A program made the translations under genes and the position numbers. From contig JAEZLD010000165.1 in assembly GCA_023415335.1 (NCBI GenBank), forward strand, positions 1 to 20,622: DNA of 20,622 nt. The letters are read 5' to 3'. Positions 16,227 through 20,622 of the stretch are shown here, in pieces. Numbering within the stretch: the first letter of the stretch is position 1; the number at the start of each line of letters is the position of its first letter. The notes below the pieces were generated by a model that had not been told where the DNA came from, did no database searches, and was given only the letters and a program-made list of their open reading frames with translations. This DNA comes from Bacillota bacterium. Its GTDB lineage: Bacteria; Bacillota; Clostridia; Clostridiales; Caloramatoraceae.

Positions 16227-16399
16227 ATCATAATACGTTAAATATTGAATGATAAGAATTTTTATTAATCCGAAATAGTCTCTAAAATTATAACCTCCTC
16301 TTTACTGACTCATACTGTGATTATGGATAATAAAGTCTCATAAAGGCAAAATAATTATTAAAGGAAAGATGATTTTAATAATAACAAGGAGGCTTATAT

Positions 16400-18358
16400 A
16401 TGGCGACTGAAAAAAGAGGATTATCACCCGGTGCTTATGAAGGAGTGAAGGGTGAGGACTATATGCCCTTTGTTCCTGTAGATGAGGTAATGCCAGAATT
16501 TACACTCTGGTCAGTGCTTATTGGGTGTATACTGGCAGCTCTGTTTGCAGCAGCTAATACCTATCTGGCTCTTAAGGTTGGCCTTACAATAGCTGCTGGT
16601 ATTCCAGCGGCTATTCTGGGAACCGGGCTACTTAAATTTGTCCTAAAGAGAAATAACATACTTGAAGCCAGTATGGTATCCTGTATTGCGGCTATGGGAG
16701 AATCTTTAGCAGGAGGAATAGTGTTTACCCTGCCAGCAATAATAATATGGGGTATGAGGCTGAATTTCATGTCAATAGTACTCATAACCCTTTTGGGAGG
16801 GCTTCTGGGAATACTGTTTGTAGTTCCTGTAAGAAGGTATCTTACCATTGAAGAGCACGGCAAGTTGGCTTTTCCTGAAAGTATGGCAGCCTCTGAGGTG
16901 CTGGTTACGGGAAATCTGGGAGGCTCAGGCTTTAAATCAGTGCTCGCTGGCATATTAGGAGGAGGAGCATATAAATTCTTTTCAGGAGGACTGAGGCTCT
17001 GGCATGAAAGTCCTACCTGGTATATAAGGCTTACTCAGGCCGGGACTCCTATATATGAAACATATTTTGGAGTGGATGCTCTTGCATCACTGGCAGGGGT
17101 TGGATTTATAGTAGGAATTGAGGCAGCCATGGATATGTTTTCAGGTGCTTTCATTGCAACATTTGGGCTGATTCCTCTTATAAAGTTTGCAGGACAATCT
17201 GGACTACTGGCTATATATCCAGGAGACATACCTATCGCAGAGATGGGAGCTACTGCCATAAGGTCCAACTATGTAAGATATATTGGAGCCGGGGCCGTAG
17301 CTACAGGCGGTTTCATAAGCCTTGCAAAGTCACTTCCCACAATAATCAGATCCTTCAAAGCTGCCATGCAGGGTATTGGCGGCGGAGGAGGGGAAAATAA
17401 AAGAATGGATATGGATTTACCTATGACTTGGGTAATAGGTGGAGCAGCTCTGGTATTTTTCTTAACCTGGCTGGTTCCCGTGACCTCCTTTGGCTCTATA
17501 GGAATCGTGGGGGCAATACTTGCAGTGCTGTTTTCTTTCTTTTTTTCAGTGGTTTCCGCAAGAATATGCGGAATAATAGGAGCTACCAACAATCCTGTAT
17601 CTGGAATGACCATAGCCACACTGCTGTTTATAACCTCAGTGCTTAAGGCCATCGGAAAGACCGGTGATGCCGGAATGGTAGCAGCTCTTATGGCTGGAGC
17701 AGTAGTATGTATTGGAACAGCTGTATCAGGTGGAACAGGCCAGTCCATGAAGACCACCTTTATAATAGGAGGGACACCAAGAAAGGTTAATATAGGAATG
17801 TATCTGGGAATAGTAGCAGGAGCACTGGCTGCAGGAGGAACCCTTCTGCTTATGGACAGTGCTTATGGTATAGGCAGTGAGGAGGCAGCTGCTCCCCAGG
17901 CTACTCTTATGTCTATGGTGGTAAAAGGGGTTATGACAGGACAGCTACCCTGGGCCCTTATACTGGTGGGAGCAGCCTTTGGAATAATGTGCAACTTCAT
18001 GAAGGTTTCCATACTGGCGGTAGCACTGGGAATGTACCTTCCTATTAATCTAAGCGCCGGGGTGCTTGTAGGCGGAATTGTAAGGGTGCTTGTAGATAGG
18101 AAATATAGAAACAATACTGTCCTTCACAAGAAGCAGGTAGAAAAAGGTATACTTCTAAGCTCAGGCTTTGTAGCAGGGGACGCGCTCATTGGCATAATTA
18201 TTGCCCTTCTGGCAGGGCTTAACCTATCCTCATCCATTGATATAGGCTCAAGATTCCTAACAGGACTTACAGGTAACAGTTGGTTTTCACTGGCTACCTT
18301 CCTGGTATTTGCTGTATGGCTATATAGGTATACAACCAGAACCATCAAGGAGGAATGA
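16400..18358 (+). CDS. OPT-family oligopeptide transporter
   Basis: A 652-residue transporter of the OPT superfamily, which imports oligopeptides or metal chelates by secondary transport. About 15-16 hydrophobic helices cover nearly the whole chain after a 35-residue cytoplasmic N-terminus (SPGAYEGVKGEDYMPFVP). Family-like segments are the long NTYLALKVGLTIAAGIPAA helix, LAFPESMAASEVL, GGFISLAKSLPTI, ICGIIGATNNPVSGMTIAT and GGTGQSMKTTFIIGGTPRK. A glycine-rich loop, GIGGGGGENKR, lies near the middle. AAGGAGG (16386-16392) sits 7 nt before the ATG. The 173-nt gap upstream holds the murJ terminator; a weak TTTACT ... GATAAT pair (16301-16331) has a poor 19-nt spacer and I do not call it. Its 3' end carries the ribosome binding site of the PqqD-like gene. 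The substrate is unknown. Confidence 0.93.
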   Translation: MATEKRGLSPGAYEGVKGEDYMPFVPVDEVMPEFTLWSVLIGCILAALFAAANTYLALKVGLTIAAGIPAAILGTGLLKFVLKRNNILEASMVSCIAAMGESLAGGIVFTLPAIIIWGMRLNFMSIVLITLLGGLLGILFVVPVRRYLTIEEHGKLAFPESMAASEVLVTGNLGGSGFKSVLAGILGGGAYKFFSGGLRLWHESPTWYIRLTQAGTPIYETYFGVDALASLAGVGFIVGIEAAMDMFSGAFIATFGLIPLIKFAGQSGLLAIYPGDIPIAEMGATAIRSNYVRYIGAGAVATGGFISLAKSLPTIIRSFKAAMQGIGGGGGENKRMDMDLPMTWVIGGAALVFFLTWLVPVTSFGSIGIVGAILAVLFSFFFSVVSARICGIIGATNNPVSGMTIATLLFITSVLKAIGKTGDAGMVAALMAGAVVCIGTAVSGGTGQSMKTTFIIGGTPRKVNIGMYLGIVAGALAAGGTLLLMDSAYGIGSEEAAAPQATLMSMVVKGVMTGQLPWALILVGAAFGIMCNFMKVSILAVALGMYLPINLSAGVLVGGIVRVLVDRKYRNNTVLHKKQVEKGILLSSGFVAGDALIGIIIALLAGLNLSSSIDIGSRFLTGLTGNSWFSLATFLVFAVWLYRYTTRTIKEE

Positions 18359-18361
18359 TGA

Positions 18362-18718
18362 GTGCATAAGTCTGTTTTAAAGGGGAATACCGAAAGGAAT
18401 CTTCTATACTACGTTCCGGAAAAAAAGCATATGGATTTCAAGACAAAGGAAGGAAAGGTTTTACTCATATTCAAGCATAAAGGTCCTGTAGAAAGAGTGT
18501 TGCAATGGCTATTTAGAAAACCATTGATTACTGATATCGAACTTGATTCTATTGGAAGCAGAGCATGGTTTTGCATGGATGGACATAACACCTTATATGA
18601 TATAGGGAGGATATTAGAAGAAGAGTTTGGTGACCAATGCCGGCCAGTGTACAAAAGGCTTGCTGTGTTTATCAGGTATATGGCTGCACAAGGCTGGATA
18701 ACCTTGAAAAACATATAA
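18362..18718 (+). CDS. PqqD-like small protein (orphan, with OPT transporter)
   Basis: A 118-residue protein whose C-terminal 70 residues have the PqqD pattern: IELDSIGSRAWFCMDGHNT, then YDIGRILEEEF, then a helix KRLAVFIRYMAAQGWI. This is the compact fold that binds precursor peptides (RRE) in PQQ and RiPP synthesis. No precursor peptide or radical-SAM enzyme is visible in the window, so the partner is unknown. An alternative role is as an accessory protein to the transporter. It starts with GTG at 18362. AAGGAGG (18347-18353) at the end of the OPT gene positions it, and the two nearby ATGs run into a stop after a few codons. Only 3 nt separate it from the OPT stop, so the two genes are surely co-translated. 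Confidence 0.78.
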   Translation: MHKSVLKGNTERNLLYYVPEKKHMDFKTKEGKVLLIFKHKGPVERVLQWLFRKPLITDIELDSIGSRAWFCMDGHNTLYDIGRILEEEFGDQCRPVYKRLAVFIRYMAAQGWITLKNI

Positions 18719-18752
18719 GTAATAAGAAGCAGAAAAGTAATATAGGTAAAAG

Positions 18753-18834
18753 GATGGCAGCATACAGGTGGCACCGAATCCGTCAGCTGTTACTGCCATC
18801 TTACTCTTGGAGGTGGAAGAGATTTATTTTTTTA
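18753..18834 (+). terminator. Structured 3' region and probable terminator after the OPT-PqqD pair
   Basis: GATGGCAG (18753-18760) pairs with CTGCCATC (18793-18800), and an inner ACAG (18764-18767) pairs with CTGT (18787-18790). A second 5' arm, GGTGGCA (18767-18773), can also pair with TGCCATC (18794-18800), with one G-U pair. Two structures therefore compete for the same 3' arm. A small hairpin CTCTT/AAGAG (18804-18821) followed by ATTTATTTTTTT is the likely terminator. The whole element lies upstream of the next promoter. Confidence 0.5.
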
Positions 18835-18839
18835 TCTTC

Positions 18840-18868
18840 TTTAGTTATGAAAATATTTATGCTATAAT
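18840..18868 (+). promoter_or_regulatory. Extended -10 promoter of the TauE/SafE gene
   Basis: TGC directly precedes a perfect TATAAT (18863-18868), making an extended -10. TTTAGT (18840-18845), 17 nt upstream, is a weak -35. Transcription would begin near 18875. Confidence 0.6.
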
Positions 18869-18917
18869 ACCCATGCACAAATACATAATATATTCGAGGT
18901 AACAGGGGGATATTAAA

Positions 18918-19676
18918 ATGCCGTATGAAATGATTTTTCTATGTATTGCAGGATTTGTTGCAGCTTTTGTTGACTCCATAGCAGGAGGAGGGGGACTTAT
19001 AAGCCTTCCAGCATTTCTCCTTGCAGGTGTCAGTCCGCAGCTTGCATTGGGAACCAACAAGCTGGCAGCCAGTATGGCATCGTGTACAAGCTCTATTAAA
19101 TATGCTATGTCGGGAAAGGTAAACTACAAGCTTATTAAGTATACTGCTCCATTTACACTAGTTGGTGCGGTGCTTGGAGTTAATGTAGCAGTAAGAATAA
19201 ATGAAGATTTCCTTTATACAATGGTACTTATACTTGTGCTTGTTGTGGGGGTATATACCCTGTTTTCTAAAACCGTTGGACTTGAGGATAACTTTAAGGA
19301 GCTTAATAAAAAAAACGTAGCCATAGGAGCGGTTTTGGCTTTTGGACTGGGTTTCTATGATGGCTTTTTTGGACCTGGGACAGGCTCCTTCCTTATATTC
19401 GGACTCATAAGTATATTCGGCTTTAATTTTATAATGGCTGGAGGTAATGCAAGGGTGCTTAACTTTGTAAGTAATATAACAGCCCTGATTACCTTTGCAA
19501 TCTTTGGTAAAATAAATTACTTGATAGGACTGCCTGTAGGAATATTTATGATTGCTGGAGCCTATATGGGAACCAAAATGGCAATAAACAAGGGTTCAAA
19601 GCTTATAAAGCCTATTTTTGTTACTATGTCTTTGGCAGTAGCGGTAAAGATGCTGTATCAACTATTAGTAAAATAA
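18918..19676 (+). CDS. TauE/SafE family sulfite/anion exporter permease
   Basis: A 252-residue membrane protein with about seven to eight hydrophobic helices, the usual size for the TauE/SafE (formerly DUF81) family, whose members export sulfite, sulfoacetate or related anions. The first repeat half has the hallmark FVDSIAGGGGLISLPAFL (about 14-31) and LALGTNKLAASMASCTSSIKY. The second half has the matching GFYDGFFGPGTGSFLIFG and GGNARVLNFVSNITALI. AGGGGGAT precedes the ATG at 18918. It has its own promoter and terminator, so it is a single-gene unit. Nothing nearby points to sulfur metabolism, so the substrate is open. Confidence 0.92.
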   Translation: MPYEMIFLCIAGFVAAFVDSIAGGGGLISLPAFLLAGVSPQLALGTNKLAASMASCTSSIKYAMSGKVNYKLIKYTAPFTLVGAVLGVNVAVRINEDFLYTMVLILVLVVGVYTLFSKTVGLEDNFKELNKKNVAIGAVLAFGLGFYDGFFGPGTGSFLIFGLISIFGFNFIMAGGNARVLNFVSNITALITFAIFGKINYLIGLPVGIFMIAGAYMGTKMAINKGSKLIKPIFVTMSLAVAVKMLYQLLVK

Positions 19677-19724
19677 AAACAAGTAAGTAAAAGTTAATGA
19701 TCAAGGTGTAAGCCTTATATATTG

Positions 19725-19755
19725 AAAGCATGCTTAATAATGGGCATGCTTTTTT
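19725..19755 (+). terminator. Rho-independent terminator after the TauE/SafE gene
   Basis: AAAGCATGC (19725-19733) pairs with GCATGCTTT (19744-19752), a 9-bp perfect stem with a 10-nt loop, ending in a T6 run (19750-19755). Confidence 0.9.
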
Positions 19756-19846
19756 GGATTGTAGAGTGCAATCAGAGAAATACTTTGAGCTTTGAATGTT
19801 TTAAGTATAAATTTTATATATATGTAAAATATTTACTATACATTTA

Positions 19847-19902
19847 TTGACAATATCGATATTCGAGAATACACTATAAATAAGCTATGTCGATATTCGA
19901 GA
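19847..19902 (+). promoter_or_regulatory. padR promoter with duplicated operator-like sites
   Basis: TTGACA (19847-19852) is a consensus -35. TACACT (19870-19875) follows at a 17-nt spacing, and TATAAA (19875-19880) is a less well-spaced alternative. The 13-mer TCGATATTCGAGA occurs twice, at 19856-19868 in the spacer and at 19890-19902 just upstream of the ribosome binding site, 34 bp apart. The first copy overlaps a perfect 12-bp palindrome AATATCGATATT (19852-19863). Autorepression by the PadR protein is the natural reading. Confidence 0.7.
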
Positions 19903-19920
19903 GCAGGAGGTGGGGCTTAT

Positions 19921-20244
19921 ATGCCAAGGGCAAAATTTCAAACGTTAACCGAACAGATGTATTATATACTGCTTTGCCTAAGCAGTGAATGCTGTGGCAT
20001 GGACATTATGGATAAAGTACCTGCCATGACGGATGGTAGGGTGAATGTTGGTTCTGGGACGCTCTATAATCTGCTGGAACAGTTTGCCGACGATGGAATG
20101 ATTAGGGAAACAAAGGCTGAAGGCAGACGCCGAAGCTATATCCTTACAGATAAAGGACGAGAGGCTTTGGATAATGAACGTAAGCGTCTTTCCTGCCAGG
20201 TTTCAGATTATTACCGTATTTTGGGGAAGGGTGATATGGAATGA
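19921..20244 (+). CDS. PadR family transcriptional regulator
   Basis: A 107-residue winged-helix DNA-binding protein of the PadR family, small subtype with a short C-terminal dimerisation helix. The segment TEQMYYILLCLSSECCGMDI, then VNVGSGTLYNLLEQFADDGM, holds the recognition helix (GTLYxLLxxLxxxGxI type). RRRSYILTDKGREALDNER forms the wing and the start of the last helix. AGGAGG (19905-19910) precedes the ATG. The gene sits behind a promoter with two repeated operator-like sites. It overlaps the following DUF2812 gene by ATGA, the usual arrangement for PadR regulators paired with a membrane-associated DUF2812 protein, so it probably controls its own operon. Confidence 0.93.
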   Translation: MPRAKFQTLTEQMYYILLCLSSECCGMDIMDKVPAMTDGRVNVGSGTLYNLLEQFADDGMIRETKAEGRRRSYILTDKGREALDNERKRLSCQVSDYYRILGKGDME

Positions 20245-20622
20245 AGGACAAAAAACGCCGGCTTGAGCTCTTTTCAATCTATGACCACACAGGAATTGAA
20301 ACGCATCTGGAAAATATGGCAGCAAAGGGGTGGCTGCTTGAGAGCATTTCACCCTTTGTGTGGATTTACCGCCACATAGAACCCAGGAAACTGCATTTTG
20401 CAGTTTCCTATTATCCAAAGGCAGACGATTATGATCCAGAGCCTTCTGAAGCACAGAAGACCTTTCATGACTTCTGTGAACATTCAGGATGGATACTTGC
20501 CGCAGGCTTTAATAAGATGCAGATATTCTATAATGAAAGGGAAAATCCAATACCCATAGAGACAGACCCTGTAACGCAGGTGAATACAATACACAAAGCA
20601 ATGAAAAAGAGCCTATTGCCTA
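20241..20622 (+). CDS. DUF2812 domain protein (C-terminus beyond window)
   Basis: The first 127 residues of a DUF2812 protein. The domain shows in LELFSIYDHTGIETHLENMA, then AAKGWLLESI, WIYRHIEPRKLHFAVSYYP and HDFCEHSGWILAAGFNKMQIF, all characteristic of this family. The function is unknown. Full-length members often have two C-terminal membrane helices, which would lie beyond the window. The ATG at 20241 overlaps the padR stop (ATGA), so translation is coupled and the pair is one operon. The frame is open to the last base. Confidence 0.88.
   Translation, partial: MKDKKRRLELFSIYDHTGIETHLENMAAKGWLLESISPFVWIYRHIEPRKLHFAVSYYPKADDYDPEPSEAQKTFHDFCEHSGWILAAGFNKMQIFYNERENPIPIETDPVTQVNTIHKAMKKSLLP

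Noticed and set aside
18767..18776. GGTGGCACCG resembles the T-box core motif (GGGTGGNACCGCG).
   Set aside because: The 3' half needed for the antiterminator (CGTCCCT type) is absent. Stem I would have to lie inside the PqqD-like gene, and a good promoter for the next gene lies downstream of the motif.
1..20622. CRISPR arrays, tRNA or rRNA genes, insertion sequences, phage genes.
   Set aside because: I saw no regularly spaced repeats, tRNA-like or rRNA sequence, transposase or integrase motifs on either strand by reading alone.

Overview
The window looks like a chromosomal segment of a low-GC, Gram-positive clostridial Firmicute, probably Clostridium in the broad sense. Signs are AT-rich codon use with many ATA, AGA and AGG codons, strong AGGAGG ribosome binding sites, sigma-A promoters, a Ctc-type ribosomal protein L25, and a PadR/DUF2812 pair. 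This placement is an inference from style and gene content, not from a marker comparison.

Layout. (1) 1-1390, minus strand: the N-terminal 463 residues of an Orn/Lys/Arg decarboxylase, cut by the window edge. (2) 1681-6128, plus strand: L25/Ctc with its own terminator, a TPR protein with a clear promoter, an alpha-D-phosphohexomutase (PgcA-like) and UTP-glucose-1-phosphate uridylyltransferase (GalU), ending at a good terminator. The mutase and GalU take hexose-6-phosphate to UDP-glucose. (3) 6226-14454: a surface or secondary cell-wall polysaccharide cluster behind a promoter that has a perfect palindrome between its -35 and -10. It holds a membrane-bound CapD/PglF-type NDP-sugar dehydratase, a Wzy/WaaL-type polymerase or ligase, a UDP-sugar (ManNAc-type) dehydrogenase, a GT4 glycosyltransferase and a TagA/WecG transferase. 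(4) 14530-16226: MurJ with its own promoter and a strong terminator. (5) 16400-18718: an OPT-family transporter followed closely by a small PqqD-like protein. (6) 18863-19755: a TauE/SafE permease with its own promoter and terminator. (7) 19847-20622: a PadR regulator translationally coupled to a DUF2812 protein that runs off the end.

The polysaccharide cluster is decaying. Between the dehydratase and the polymerase lies a perfect 25-bp inverted repeat with a 4-nt loop. Next come the remains of wecB (UDP-GlcNAc 2-epimerase; internal deletion, frameshift, missing C-terminal half) and of a GT4 glycosyltransferase (no N-terminus, internal stop, core deleted). A second GT4 remnant (WbuB-like) sits between the dehydrogenase and the intact GT4. 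The dehydrogenase and the TagA-like enzyme, which would be expected to use products of WecB, are intact. Either UDP-ManNAc comes from a second epimerase elsewhere, or the glycan has changed.

I did not find a clearly new multi-gene system. The best leads are the 25-bp hairpin at the edge of the eroded region, the palindrome inside the cluster promoter, the OPT-PqqD pair with no radical-SAM partner nearby, a 3' RNA structure with two competing arms after that pair, and duplicated operator-like sites in front of padR.
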